From contig JAWKTM010000008.1 of NCBI GenBank assembly GCA_041399085.1, forward strand, positions 138,605-202,604: a stretch of 64,000 nucleotides of DNA, written 5' to 3'. Under the pieces are notes generated by a model that saw only the letters and a program-made list of their open reading frames with translations, made no database searches and had not been told where the DNA came from. The translations under genes and the position numbers were made by a program. Source of the stretch: JAWKTM01 sp041399085. GTDB taxonomy: Bacteria > Planctomycetota > Planctomycetia > Pirellulales > Pirellulaceae. Below are positions 8,385-18,755 of the stretch, piece by piece; within the stretch, counting starts at the first letter, position 1; each line of letters opens with the position of its first letter.

Positions 8385-11300
8385 ATGAATGCAAAGCAGG
8401 AAACGTCTCGCGCCGCCGCGACCCGCACGCCTCTGATCGTGGGTGTCGGAGCATCGGCTGGTGGTCTGGAAGCTTGCGCCGACTTGCTGGAACGATTGGG
8501 GAACGTCGAGGGGTTAGCGATCGTTTTCGTGCAACATCTGGAACCGACGGGAAATTCGCTGTTGGTCGAGCTGTTGTCGCGGCACACACCGATGAAAGTC
8601 AGCGAGCTTTCGGGCCGCACGAAAATCAAGGCCGGGCATCTTTACGTCGCGCCCCCGCATTCGCTGTTGCGGCTGAAGAACGGTTTCGTGTCGGTCGAAA
8701 CCCAAACCGAACCGCCGCATCGAGCGAATTCGATCGACCATTTTTTTCACGCCTTGGCCGGCGATCAAGGAGAACTGTCGGTCGGAGTAATCTTGTCCGG
8801 TTCGGGCAGCGATGGCACGCTGGGCTTGAAAGCCATCTCCGACTCGGGCGGACTCACGTTCGCTCAAGATCCAGCCACCGCTAAGTTCGATTCGATGCCG
8901 CGAAGCGCTGCCACGACGGGAGTGGCGGATCATGTGATGTCGCCGGCGCAAATCGCGGCGGAAATCGTCGCCTACCGGCAACACCTCGGCGAATTGAATT
9001 CGCCACCGTCGCATGGCTGGCGAGAGGATATCGGCGATACGATCCCGCTGATTGCCGAGGTGCTCCTCAAAACGACGAACCACAATTTCCAACACTATAA
9101 GTCCAGCACTTTATCCCGACGAATTCAGCGCCGCATGCAACTGCTGCGACTATCCCGCGCCGACGACTACGTGGCGCGGATTCGCGAGGATGCCGACGAA
9201 GCCCGAGCCTTGTTTCGCGAGTTGTTAATCGGCGTTACCGCCTTCTTCCGCGACCCCGAGGCATTCCAATCGCTGGCCCGAATCGTCCTGCCCAAACTCT
9301 TTGAAAACCGCACGCCCGGCGACTGTGTGCGCATGTGGGTCGCTGGTTGCGCCACCGGCGAAGAAGCCTACAGTTTGGCGATTCTATGTCGCGAGTATCT
9401 TGACCATCTTCCATCGCGCCCGGAAGTACAAATTTTCGCCACGGATATCGACGAGCGAGCGCTCCAAATCGCTCGGAACGGTTCGTACCCTTCCGGCATT
9501 GAAGAACAAGTATCCAACGATCGACTCAAACGATTCTTCGTCAAGCGAGGAAAGCGATATACGATTGTTAAGGAAATCCGGGACATGGTGCTGTTCTCGG
9601 CCCATAATCTCATCAGCGATCCTCCATTCTCCCGCCAAGATCTAATCTGTTGTCGCAATCTTTTGATTTATTTGGGTCCGCATTTGCAGAAGAAACTGAT
9701 TCCGCTATTTCACTATGCCTTGCGACCAGGCGGTTTCTTATTTCTGGGGCCCAGTGAAAGCATCACCTCGCATACCGAACTGTTTCGGCCTTGTGACGCC
9801 CGGTTCCGAATCTCGCAGCGCAAGGGGACAGCCATCGGCTCGACGAGACCACTGCCATTGATTCCAAGTAATACATCCGGGCCGATCGGCGACCCGAATG
9901 CTCCAGTTCCCACGGTTGAGCTGAGCGAAATTCGCCAGCGCATCATCCTGGACGAATTTGCCCCCAAAGCCGTCATCATTGACGAGACGGGGCAAGTCCT
10001 CAACGCCTCCGATAATCTTCAGAAGTATTTGCGGCTCGGCGAGGGCGACTTCCAGAACAACATTCTGAAGATGGCCGACCGTGGACTGCGGATGGGATTG
10101 CGAGCGGCAATTTCCGAAGCGATAAAAACTCGCCGACGCGTGCAACACGAAGATCTATCAATTCACGACGGGGAATTTGTTCAGCGAGTTATGTTGACGG
10201 TCCAGCCCATGCCGAGGTTGGGAGAGGACGAAGGGCTATTCATTGTCGTCTTTCACGACGTCGGCTTGCCCTTTCATCGCGGCGCCGATCTCGTGGCCGA
10301 GCCGGGCAATTCGCATCGCGATGCGGATAGCATCATTGCCCAGATGGAGCGAGAACTCGAATCGACTCGCGAGGATCTCGATCGCACGATGCAGGAAATG
10401 GAGGCCGCCAACGAGGAACTCAAGTCGTCGAACGAGGAACTCCTCTCGATGAACGAGGAGCTTCAGTCGGCTAATGAAGAGTTGGAAACTAGTAAGGAAG
10501 AAATCCGAGAGAACAGCGATGCGATGGCTCGCATCAACAATGACCTTGAAAATCTGCTTCGCAGCACTCAGATCGCCACTATCTTCTTGGACCAAGAATA
10601 TCTCATACGTGGGTTTACCCCCGCGGTCACCGTGATCTACGACCTAATCGCGACGGATATCGGTCGGCCACTATCTTTGTTTGTGCCCCATGTAGAAAAC
10701 ATGCCGCCGTTGCCCGATCAAGAGACGCTGTACGAGCGGGGCGTCATGGAAGACACGATTCTGGCCGAAAACGGCCGTTCGTATATTCGGCGAGTGCTTC
10801 CCTATCGCACGCACGTGGGCGATGCCGAGGGAATCGTGGTAACATTTACCGATGTGACCGAGTTGCGTGAGAGCGAACAACGTCTCTCCCTCGCGCTCGA
10901 TGCCACCAGCGACGGCGCTTGGGATTGGAACATTTCCACGGGCGAATTGGTTTTTTCGGATCGGTGGTTGGCCTCGTTGGGATATGCCAGCGACGAAGTC
11001 GCAGCGCATGTGGAATTCCGCGACAGCATTGTCCATCCGGATGATCGGCCACGTAAACAGGAGTTGCTAGAGCGTCACTTCCGCGGAGACACGGAGACTT
11101 ACTACTGTGAGAAACGTCTGCGGATGAAGTCGGGGCACTATCGTTGGACTCTGGCTCGTGGACGTGTCGTTCAGTTCGACGACGCCGGTCAGCCGCTGCG
11201 CATGGTTGGCACCGACACCGACATTAGCGAGCGAATGCACGCCCAGTTGGAGCTCGAAGCGCGCGAGCGACAACTGAAAACCATCACGGACGCCATTCCA

Positions 11301-13559
11301 CCGTTAATCGCTTTCGTCGACCGCGAGCAAAGGTATCAATTTGTCAACGCGGCCTACGCCCGCGACTGGAAATGTGATATCGCTGATCTCATCGGACGTA
11401 AAGTCCAAGATGTGTTGGGTCCCCAAAACTTCGAGGAGGTGCGCCCACACCTAGAGGCGGCGCTGCAAGGGCAACGCGTGACTTTCGAATTCACTTTTCG
11501 CGTTCCGAATTCAGGCGAACTGCTCTACAAAGAAGTGACCTATGTTCCTCAGCCAAACGCGGACGGTTCGATCGACGGCTGCCACGTCGTGGTGATGGAT
11601 ATTACGGAGCGCCGCCGCTGGGCTCAAGAGTTGGCGGACCGCGAAGCCCATCTGCGTCGCGTGATCGACAATATGTTGGGATTTGTGGGGGTGCTCGCAA
11701 ACGATGGCACGTTGCTCGAAGCCAATGCGGCGGCCACCAACGCCGCGGGAATCCAACGCGACGATGTTATTGGAAAGAAATTCTGGGATTGCTATTGGTG
11801 GAATTACGATCCCGCGATTGCCTCTCGACTTCGCGAGTCGATCAGCCGCGCGGCCGCTGGCGAAGTTGTCCGCTACGACGTGCCGGTCCGAATGATGGCC
11901 GATCGGATCATGACCATCGACTTCATGCTCGTGCCGGTAATTGGCCAAGATGGGACCGTCGAATTCATCGTCCCCTCGGGAATCGACATTAGTGACCGGA
12001 AAGCGTCGGCTGACATCTTGCGCCGCACCCTCGATGGCTTGCTTGCCTTCGTCGCCACATGCAATCTGGAGGGCCACATCTTGGCTTGCAACACGGCCGC
12101 TCTGGAATGGGGCGGACTGCAAGTCGCGGATGTGCTTGGGAAAGTTATCTGGCAATGCGATTGGTGGCAGCACGACGAAAACGTGCGAGGCGAAATCCAA
12201 AGGGCTGTCGAGCGGGCCGCGATGGGGGAAGTCGTGCGATTGACCACCACGTATCGCGACGCCACCCGCGAGCTTCGTTATATGGATTTTCAGATTGCCC
12301 CCATGTCCGATCAGCAGGGACGGATCGCTCACTTAGTGTTGTCGGGCGTCGATGTAACCACGCAGCGAGAAACCGAGGAGTCGTTGCGGAAAGCTCGGGA
12401 ACTTGCCGAAGCGGCGAATGACTCCAAGAGTGCCTTCCTAGCCAACATGAGTCACGAAATCCGCACCCCAATGACGGCGATTCTCGGCTATGCGGATCTC
12501 GTGTCGGAGTGTGTGCAAGAGGCCGAGCCTCGTGAGTATCTCACGATCATTAAACGCAACGGCGATTTCCTGCTGGACATCATCAATGACGTGTTGGACT
12601 TGTCGAAAATCGAAGCCAACAAGTTTGAGATCGCTCGGCAACGTTTCGCGCCGCATCGTCTGGTGGAAGACGTGCGCTCGATTATGGAAATCCGCGCCGA
12701 CGAAAATCACGTCCGTCTCTCGGTCATCTATGAAAACGCCATTCCCGACGAAATCGAAAGCGACCCGAAACGGCTCAAGCAAATCCTCGTGAACCTGGTC
12801 GGCAACGCCGTGAAGTTCACCCCGAACGGGTCCGTGCGGATTTTGGTCAAATATGTGGGAGGCGATCCACCGAAGCTGCAATTCAGCGTCGTGGACTCGG
12901 GAATCGGGATCAGCCGCGAGCAACAAGACCGTCTGTTCCAACCATTTCAACAAGGCGACAGCAATGTCAATCGCGAATTCGGCGGTACCGGCCTAGGTTT
13001 GACGATCAGCAAACGCTTGGTCGAGATGTTGGGTGGCGAAATCTCGGTCCAAAGCGAAGTGGGAAAGGGCAGCACGTTTACCGCCACGATCGTGGCTCGC
13101 CAAGTTCCCGGCGCTGGGAGCATTCAACCGGGAACGGAGTTTTCTGACGCGGAGCCGATTAAGGTGATCTCGGAGATTAGCCTGACGTGCCATGTTCTGG
13201 TCGTCGATGATCGCCGCGAGATTCGGTTTCTGACTAGAAAGCTGCTGAACAAAGCTGGCGCGACGGTCAGCGAAGCCGAGGACGGTTCGGCCGCGGTGGC
13301 TCTCGTCCAGTCGGCAATGTCTAATGGATCGCCGCCGGACCTTATCTTGCTCGACATGCAAATGCCGAGAATGGACGGCTATGAAACCGCCATTCAATTG
13401 CGAAAACTGGGGTTCACTAGCCCCATCGTCGCTTTGACGGCGGATGCCATGCAAGGAGATATGGCCCGCTGCATCGAAAGTGGCTGCAATGCCTATGTTA
13501 GTAAGCCCATTGATCGTGACACGCTAATCGGCGCCGTCCACCGATTCACTACGCAATAG
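8385..13559 (+). CDS. CheB-CheR-PAS hybrid histidine kinase with receiver domain
   Basis: 1,724 residues from the ATG at 8385; the CheB fold starts only 15 residues later. Residues 15-200 are a CheB methylesterase with Ser24 in GASAGG, His51 in FVQHL and Asp143 in GSGSDG. Residues 220-480 are a CheR methyltransferase (ITAFFRDPEAFQ, SAM loop VAGCATGEEAYSLAI, CCRNLLIYLGP). A coiled coil follows (ANEELKSSNEELLSMNEEL), then about five PAS/PAC units. Next come HisKA (His1357 in NMSHEIRTPM), an ATPase domain (VGNAVKFTPNG, GTGLGLTISKRLVE) and a C-terminal receiver with Asp1657 in LLDMQMPRMDGYE. The CheB part has no N-terminal receiver. No methyl-accepting protein or CheA is nearby, so the target and output are unknown. 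Confidence 0.95.
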   Translation: MNAKQETSRAAATRTPLIVGVGASAGGLEACADLLERLGNVEGLAIVFVQHLEPTGNSLLVELLSRHTPMKVSELSGRTKIKAGHLYVAPPHSLLRLKNGFVSVETQTEPPHRANSIDHFFHALAGDQGELSVGVILSGSGSDGTLGLKAISDSGGLTFAQDPATAKFDSMPRSAATTGVADHVMSPAQIAAEIVAYRQHLGELNSPPSHGWREDIGDTIPLIAEVLLKTTNHNFQHYKSSTLSRRIQRRMQLLRLSRADDYVARIREDADEARALFRELLIGVTAFFRDPEAFQSLARIVLPKLFENRTPGDCVRMWVAGCATGEEAYSLAILCREYLDHLPSRPEVQIFATDIDERALQIARNGSYPSGIEEQVSNDRLKRFFVKRGKRYTIVKEIRDMVLFSAHNLISDPPFSRQDLICCRNLLIYLGPHLQKKLIPLFHYALRPGGFLFLGPSESITSHTELFRPCDARFRISQRKGTAIGSTRPLPLIPSNTSGPIGDPNAPVPTVELSEIRQRIILDEFAPKAVIIDETGQVLNASDNLQKYLRLGEGDFQNNILKMADRGLRMGLRAAISEAIKTRRRVQHEDLSIHDGEFVQRVMLTVQPMPRLGEDEGLFIVVFHDVGLPFHRGADLVAEPGNSHRDADSIIAQMERELESTREDLDRTMQEMEAANEELKSSNEELLSMNEELQSANEELETSKEEIRENSDAMARINNDLENLLRSTQIATIFLDQEYLIRGFTPAVTVIYDLIATDIGRPLSLFVPHVENMPPLPDQETLYERGVMEDTILAENGRSYIRRVLPYRTHVGDAEGIVVTFTDVTELRESEQRLSLALDATSDGAWDWNISTGELVFSDRWLASLGYASDEVAAHVEFRDSIVHPDDRPRKQELLERHFRGDTETYYCEKRLRMKSGHYRWTLARGRVVQFDDAGQPLRMVGTDTDISERMHAQLELEARERQLKTITDAIPPLIAFVDREQRYQFVNAAYARDWKCDIADLIGRKVQDVLGPQNFEEVRPHLEAALQGQRVTFEFTFRVPNSGELLYKEVTYVPQPNADGSIDGCHVVVMDITERRRWAQELADREAHLRRVIDNMLGFVGVLANDGTLLEANAAATNAAGIQRDDVIGKKFWDCYWWNYDPAIASRLRESISRAAAGEVVRYDVPVRMMADRIMTIDFMLVPVIGQDGTVEFIVPSGIDISDRKASADILRRTLDGLLAFVATCNLEGHILACNTAALEWGGLQVADVLGKVIWQCDWWQHDENVRGEIQRAVERAAMGEVVRLTTTYRDATRELRYMDFQIAPMSDQQGRIAHLVLSGVDVTTQRETEESLRKARELAEAANDSKSAFLANMSHEIRTPMTAILGYADLVSECVQEAEPREYLTIIKRNGDFLLDIINDVLDLSKIEANKFEIARQRFAPHRLVEDVRSIMEIRADENHVRLSVIYENAIPDEIESDPKRLKQILVNLVGNAVKFTPNGSVRILVKYVGGDPPKLQFSVVDSGIGISREQQDRLFQPFQQGDSNVNREFGGTGLGLTISKRLVEMLGGEISVQSEVGKGSTFTATIVARQVPGAGSIQPGTEFSDAEPIKVISEISLTCHVLVVDDRREIRFLTRKLLNKAGATVSEAEDGSAAVALVQSAMSNGSPPDLILLDMQMPRMDGYETAIQLRKLGFTSPIVALTADAMQGDMARCIESGCNAYVSKPIDRDTLIGAVHRFTTQ

Positions 13560-13605
13560 ATTTCTCATCGCGCAATCACGTTATATTTAGAAACGGACAT
13601 TCACC

Positions 13606-15486
13606 ATGCCGGGCAAACTTAGAGCCAGTCTAGTAACTATTCTCATGTGGTTTGGGATCGCTTTGCCGCACACGGCGCCAGCGGCCGAGTCTTTCGCGGT
13701 GGATGTGATGGTATACGGGGCCACGCCGGGAGGCATCGCCGCCGCGATTGCCGCCGGGAAAACCGGCCGCACCGTAATGCTTGTCGAGCCCACGTCGCGA
13801 ATCGGCGGCATGACGACCAGCGGGCTGTCGCATACTGATTTTCATTCGTTCGAAAGCCTGACGGGCGCGTTTCTCGACTTCTCGCAACGGGTCGAGGCAT
13901 ATTACGCCACGCACTTCGGCCCCGATTCGCGGCAAGTCAGCGACTCGTTTCGCGGTACGTTTGGCGAGCCCAGTGTGAATCTGCAAGTCTTTCAGGCCAT
14001 GCTGGCCGAACACCGATCGATCACCGTGAAGACCGGACTAACGCTGAGTGCCGTTTCCACGAAGTTGTTCGGCCAATCGCAACGGATCACGGACGTAACG
14101 GTCGAGAATGAAGCTGGCGATGCGTTGCGCATTACTGCGCGCGTCTTTATCGACGGCACTTATGAAGGAGACCTCATGGCCGCCGCCGGAGTGCCTTGGC
14201 GAGTCGGCCGGGAAGGACGGGCCGAGTACGGTGAATCGCTCGCGCCGGAGCAGTCGGATGGGCAATTACAAGCCTATAATTTCCGATTCATCATGACACG
14301 CGACCCGAATAACCGTGTCATGCCGGAACCGCCTGCCGGTTACCGTCGCGAAGATTTCCTCGGCGTGCTACCGGCGCTCGAGTCGCCCCGGATTCGACAT
14401 GTGTTCGATTATCCGAAAGAGTGTATCTTCAAAGCACAGACTCCGCCCTTGCCGAATGGCAAATACGACATCAACGATGTCTCGAACGGCCTAATCCGAC
14501 TTTCACTTCCTGGCGTGAACTTGCCGTGGCCAGATGGTAATGCCACGGCCCGCAAACAGGTGTTTGCGGAGCATTTACGGGACCAAGTGGGGCTGCTGTA
14601 TTTCCTACAGAATGATGAGGCGGTGCCCGCCCAGTTCCGCGAGGAAGCTCGACAATGGGGATGGTGTCGAGACGAGTTTGTGGAGACAAACCATTTGCCA
14701 CCCCAACTCTATGTCCGCGAAGCTCGCCGCATGTTGGGTCAGCGTGTGTATACTCAGCGAGACAGCGAGCACGCGGAAGGAGACGCGCGCGCTAAACTTC
14801 ATGTCGACGCAATCGCCATGGCGGACTATGGGAACAACTGTCACGGCACAAAACACGAAGGACCGCGTTTCGGTGGCCGACACACGGGCGAGTTTTACAA
14901 TCCCGTGCCTCCTTATCAAATACCTTACGGAGTTCTCACTCCGCGCCGGAAGGACATGGAGAATCTACTGGTTCCCGTGGCGGCATCGTCTTCTCATGTT
15001 GGTTTCTGTGCGTTGCGGTTGGAACCGATTTGGATGTCACTGGGGCAAGCGGCCGGCCATGCGGCGGCGATGGCGGTCGATGCGGATATCGCCGTGCAAG
15101 CCGTGTCGCTTCCAGAACTCCAGTCGCGACTGCACCACGATCGGTCGGCGACTATCTATGTGAGCGACGTCGCGCCGAGTTCGCCGGATTTTGTGGCCGT
15201 ACAGTGGTGGGGCACGCTCGGCGGCTTGCATGGACTTCATCCCATGCCAAAGAAACCAGGACAGCGTGGTGAGCGGCTACACGGTCAATACTATGAAGCC
15301 AACCCAGGGCATGCGGTCGAACTCGATCGCACGCTGGAACCATCCACAGCCCAGAGGTGGCGAGCGTTGGCCCGGCAATTCGGATTGGGCCTCGATGGAT
15401 TGCCCGACGCGGATGGCAAGGCAACTCGCGGCGATTTCATCCGCGCCGCTGCGCAACTAGGGGCCGCCCAACGCGGCGAGAAGTAG
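13606..15486 (+). CDS. Secreted FAD-dependent oxidoreductase (FAD_oxidored / xanthan lyase-like)
   Basis: 626 residues beginning with a signal peptide (LVTILMWFGIALPHTAPAAES). The dinucleotide-binding motif is degenerate but clear: VDVMVYGATPGGIAAAIAAGKTGRTVMLVEP, then RIGGMTTSGLSHTDF, which is the FAD_oxidored signature. The middle contains FIDGTYEGDLMAAAGV and VREARRMLG, and the FAD is closed by MSLGQAAGHAAAMAVD near residue 485. Planctomycete genomes carry many such exported flavoproteins, often labelled xanthan lyase. The substrate is unknown; a role in polysaccharide or sulfated-glycan use is inference. The start at 13606 sits 47 bp after the kinase gene. Confidence 0.88.
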   Translation: MPGKLRASLVTILMWFGIALPHTAPAAESFAVDVMVYGATPGGIAAAIAAGKTGRTVMLVEPTSRIGGMTTSGLSHTDFHSFESLTGAFLDFSQRVEAYYATHFGPDSRQVSDSFRGTFGEPSVNLQVFQAMLAEHRSITVKTGLTLSAVSTKLFGQSQRITDVTVENEAGDALRITARVFIDGTYEGDLMAAAGVPWRVGREGRAEYGESLAPEQSDGQLQAYNFRFIMTRDPNNRVMPEPPAGYRREDFLGVLPALESPRIRHVFDYPKECIFKAQTPPLPNGKYDINDVSNGLIRLSLPGVNLPWPDGNATARKQVFAEHLRDQVGLLYFLQNDEAVPAQFREEARQWGWCRDEFVETNHLPPQLYVREARRMLGQRVYTQRDSEHAEGDARAKLHVDAIAMADYGNNCHGTKHEGPRFGGRHTGEFYNPVPPYQIPYGVLTPRRKDMENLLVPVAASSSHVGFCALRLEPIWMSLGQAAGHAAAMAVDADIAVQAVSLPELQSRLHHDRSATIYVSDVAPSSPDFVAVQWWGTLGGLHGLHPMPKKPGQRGERLHGQYYEANPGHAVELDRTLEPSTAQRWRALARQFGLGLDGLPDADGKATRGDFIRAAAQLGAAQRGEK

Positions 15487-15492
15487 TCCTCC

Positions 15493-15529
15493 GAGCCGCG
15501 TTTCCGCGACGGCTCCCCGGCTTTTTTTT
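15493..15529 (+). terminator. Probable terminator after the FAD oxidoreductase gene
   Basis: gagccgcg pairs with cgcg-ac-ggctc (two-base bulge) around a tttc loop. After cccggc comes a run of eight T. The gap between stem and T-run makes it weaker than the other terminators here. Confidence 0.55.
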
Positions 15530-15590
15530 GCATTGTCCGCCGAGGCTGGTATATTCGGAGTCGGTTCGTCCACTGCGTCGGAGGCTTAAC

Positions 15591-17153
15591 ATGAAGATTT
15601 CGCAAGCGGTTGCGTGCTCAATTGCGTTTCTACTCGGCGTCTCGAATTCAGGTTCCGCTGCTGACGGGACGCTGGGCAGGCTTGCCAAGTCCCAGCCCGA
15701 AGCGACCGCTCCCGCCGCAATGCGCGATTCGCTCTTCAACGATAAGCCTTCCTTTCTGGTCGCCGTGCGAGTGAACCGGCCGAGTCTCGACTACCGAGAG
15801 GGCGACACGTTTAGCATCCAAGTTGCCAGCGAAGAGGATGCCTACCTCTATGTGATCTACCAGCAAGCGGACGGTCGCGCGTATCAGGTGTTTCCCAATA
15901 AGTTCCAAACGGATAATCGCGTCAAGGCGAGGCAAGCCGTTCAGGTACCGGCCGCCACCGATCTGTTTCGGTGGGTTGTGGGACCGCCGTTCGGTGAAGA
16001 AACCGTCAAGGTCATCGCTACGAAAGAGCCCGTCGATGTACTGGCACATCCCAATTTCACGAAGGGTCGATTCAATCCGGTCGGCAAGGATGTGTTGAAG
16101 GGTATCGAAGTGGAATTAGGGGACACGCCGCCCGTGCGCTGGGCCGAAACGGATGTCACTGTTCACACGTATCCGAATAGTCATCCAACTGCCACGGATA
16201 CGGCTCGACGTTGGGGCGTGTTCTTCGGCGTCTCACGCCATCTACTTACGCCTTATGTGGTGTCGGCGTTTGGTGAAGACGCGAGTTCGGATTTGTTCGC
16301 TTGCCACCGCGACGCTCAACAATTGGCCGAAGTCATGCGTGGTGTCGGACGTTTGGATGGCCTGAAATTGTTTACGAACGAAACGGCCACGAAAGCTAAT
16401 TTTCAAGCGGCCGTCACGGAGTGGCTGCCATCGGTATCCCGGCCTGGGGATACGGTCATCATTTTTTATTCGGGCCACACGGGGCAGTTGCCGGATCAAA
16501 ACGGTGACGAACCGGATGGGCAGGACGAGTTTCTGGTGCCGCACGACTTCCTGGGCGGACAGGAATTGGAAGCGCTCAAGAAACTGTACGATGAGGACAA
16601 ACTTACCTCCGGTGATCGCAAGTTTTTTGAACAGCTTGTGGCGAATTACAAGGACAAATCGCTCCTCGAACTGGTCGAGAACACAGGCATCACCGACGAC
16701 GCCATGGCGCGTTGGATTCAACGACTTGAGGGTCGCCAATTGCTGTTCATTTCCGATTCGTGCCACAGTGGTGGTTTTGCCAACCAAGAGACCAACTTCA
16801 AGAGCCTCAAACCAAATTTTCCTTTCGATCTGATGAAAGGGGAAGTTGCACGTTTGAAAGACCTCGGGCAGTCGAATCACGCGCTGCTGTGCGCCGCGTA
16901 TGCCAACGAGTCTGCCTCGGAACGCGTGACACATGACCTCGGAGTCATGACGTTCAGCCTTATACGGTTCCTCAAAGAGTCGCGAGGAAGCCAACGGTTG
17001 GAAGATGGCCACAAGTTCTGCGAAGTCGAAATGGAAAAGTACTTCGCCGCTTGGAATCAGGCTCTGGCGGACGAGGGGTATGAGGAACGCGTGACGCCCA
17101 GCCATCCGTTTTTGATAAACCATTCCAGACTGCCGGTGCTATTGAAACCTTGA
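15591..17153 (+). CDS. Exported DUF4384-caspase (peptidase C14) protein, first paralogue
   Basis: 520 residues from the ATG at 15591 with ggagg just upstream. A signal peptide (AVACSIAFLLGVSNSGSAAD) is followed by a DUF4384 domain at about residues 53-155 (FLVAVRVNRPSLDYREGDTFSI ... AYLYVIYQQADGRAYQVFPN). Residues 205-515 form a caspase-like domain: VFFGVSRHL, catalytic His296 in FYSGHTGQ and catalytic Cys391 in ISDSCHSGG. An insertion of about 60 residues separates the two catalytic segments. The Asp before the catalytic Cys is kept. It is the first gene of a same-strand run of clan CD peptidases and is followed after 105 bp by its paralogue. Cleavage specificity and targets are unknown. Confidence 0.9.
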   Translation: MKISQAVACSIAFLLGVSNSGSAADGTLGRLAKSQPEATAPAAMRDSLFNDKPSFLVAVRVNRPSLDYREGDTFSIQVASEEDAYLYVIYQQADGRAYQVFPNKFQTDNRVKARQAVQVPAATDLFRWVVGPPFGEETVKVIATKEPVDVLAHPNFTKGRFNPVGKDVLKGIEVELGDTPPVRWAETDVTVHTYPNSHPTATDTARRWGVFFGVSRHLLTPYVVSAFGEDASSDLFACHRDAQQLAEVMRGVGRLDGLKLFTNETATKANFQAAVTEWLPSVSRPGDTVIIFYSGHTGQLPDQNGDEPDGQDEFLVPHDFLGGQELEALKKLYDEDKLTSGDRKFFEQLVANYKDKSLLELVENTGITDDAMARWIQRLEGRQLLFISDSCHSGGFANQETNFKSLKPNFPFDLMKGEVARLKDLGQSNHALLCAAYANESASERVTHDLGVMTFSLIRFLKESRGSQRLEDGHKFCEVEMEKYFAAWNQALADEGYEERVTPSHPFLINHSRLPVLLKP

Positions 17154-17258
17154 CCGCGACTGGTAGTCTGCCCACCGTTTGTCTGTTACTCAGGTCGGGT
17201 TATCGAGGCTTCCGTTATCTCCATATTCAGCAACATATTGACAATTGGAGTAGTCGTT

Positions 17259-18755
17259 ATGATAACTCGCCATCGACGCCCATCGCGAATTCTTTCTATC
17301 GCGCTGCTGGGCTTGTTACTGGGTGGGTTCATCTCTTCAATTAGTCGAAATGAAGCGTTGGCAGAAGACACCGCGAATCCCGTGGTGTCCGGCGCCGCCG
17401 AAGCAGGTGAATTAGTCCAGCCTGGCGATGAACTGGTGAGCTATCAGCCGGGTTGGTTGGTAAACGTGGCGGTCAATCGAACCGACGGACGCTATGTGCA
17501 TGGCGAACGGTTAAGCGTTCGTTTCAAATCGGAACGCGCAGCGCGGGTTTATGTGATCTATCACCAAGCCGACGCGCAGTCGCTATTGATTTATCCGAAT
17601 GTGGCCCAGCCAACGAATGCGGTGGCCGCGAATACGGAAGTGATGATTCCGGCAGCTAATGATTCGTTTCGGTTTCGCGTTGGACCGCCGTATGGGCAGG
17701 AAGCGATGCAGGTAATCGCCGCCGAGAATCCGATTGCCATCTTGGACGATCTGCGACCAGGGGCGGCGCGAGCAACCAAGATTCCGCAAGACGTGCGACA
17801 GGCTCTTGCGACTGCGATCGAGCAGTCGCCTCATAGCTTTGCTGAGCATCGGATCGTGATTCATACACGCGAAGCGGACGTTGTGTTACCCCCGGAGAGA
17901 AGCCCTAAGCGATTCGGCGTGTTTGTGGGAGTTGATCTATTGCGCGACGCGTCTTTCGGCGACTCGACCCCCTTGGCCAAGAAGTCAGCAGAGCTAATGC
18001 ACGCGGCGATGTTGGCTGATGGAGGCGTGCCCGAAGCGAATTCGCGACTACTGATCGGAGAGCATGCGACGTCGACTGAATGGGAAGATGTGATGACGAA
18101 GTGGCTGCCATCCGTGAGCGAGCCTGGCGACACGGTGTTTCTGTTTTATTGTGGGCACGGTGGCCAGATTAAAGCCTTGGATGAAAGCGAACCGGACGGG
18201 CTGGATGAGGTACTGTCGACGTACGACATGGATTCCAAGCGGATTCGTGAGACGGCGGTTAGCGACGATCGGCTTGCCCGATGGTTGCTGGCTTTACCGG
18301 GACGGCAGATTGTGCTGTTGCTAGAAACGTGCCACGGCGGCGGTGTCGTCGATGGGCGCGGGATGGCTGGTGCGTTGCGGGATGAAGCAAATCGTTGTCA
18401 CGATATTGCCCAACTGAATACGGTCGTGGTTTGCGCCTGTCTGCCGGACGAGTTCTCTCATTTTTCGCCGAAGCTCCCGGCTAGCTTCATGCCACTGTTA
18501 TTTGCGCAAGCGATGCGAGATCAACCAAAACCCTTGTCCGTACAGGCGGCCTTTGACTTTTACCGCAAGAATTTGCCCAAGCTCTTGGCGGACGAAAAGA
18601 TCGGAGCAAATCTGCCGGGTTTCATTCAGCAACCATCACTTACGGATCACGCGTTGTTGCCCGTTCTGCTGGCGCCCGCTAAGCCGACTCCCACGCCATC
18701 CGATTCCGATAGTTCCCAACCCCCTTCCCCCACATCGTCCGCCGATGGTATGTGA
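17259..18755 (+). CDS. Exported DUF4384-caspase (peptidase C14) protein, second paralogue
   Basis: 498 residues from the ATG at 17259, preceded by GGAG at 17247. Signal peptide RILSIALLGLLLGGFISS. The DUF4384 domain spans about residues 66-160 (VNVAVNRTDGRYVHGERLSV, VYVIYHQADAQSLLIYPN). The caspase-like domain spans 218-475, with His300 in FYCGHGGQ and Cys358 in LLETCHGGG. The architecture matches the upstream gene, including KWLPSVSEPGDTV against EWLPSVSRPGDTV, so the pair arose by duplication. Glu instead of Asp stands two residues before the Cys, and the inter-catalytic insertion is shorter. The tail is a Pro/Ser-rich low-complexity segment. Confidence 0.9.
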   Translation: MITRHRRPSRILSIALLGLLLGGFISSISRNEALAEDTANPVVSGAAEAGELVQPGDELVSYQPGWLVNVAVNRTDGRYVHGERLSVRFKSERAARVYVIYHQADAQSLLIYPNVAQPTNAVAANTEVMIPAANDSFRFRVGPPYGQEAMQVIAAENPIAILDDLRPGAARATKIPQDVRQALATAIEQSPHSFAEHRIVIHTREADVVLPPERSPKRFGVFVGVDLLRDASFGDSTPLAKKSAELMHAAMLADGGVPEANSRLLIGEHATSTEWEDVMTKWLPSVSEPGDTVFLFYCGHGGQIKALDESEPDGLDEVLSTYDMDSKRIRETAVSDDRLARWLLALPGRQIVLLLETCHGGGVVDGRGMAGALRDEANRCHDIAQLNTVVVCACLPDEFSHFSPKLPASFMPLLFAQAMRDQPKPLSVQAAFDFYRKNLPKLLADEKIGANLPGFIQQPSLTDHALLPVLLAPAKPTPTPSDSDSSQPPSPTSSADGM

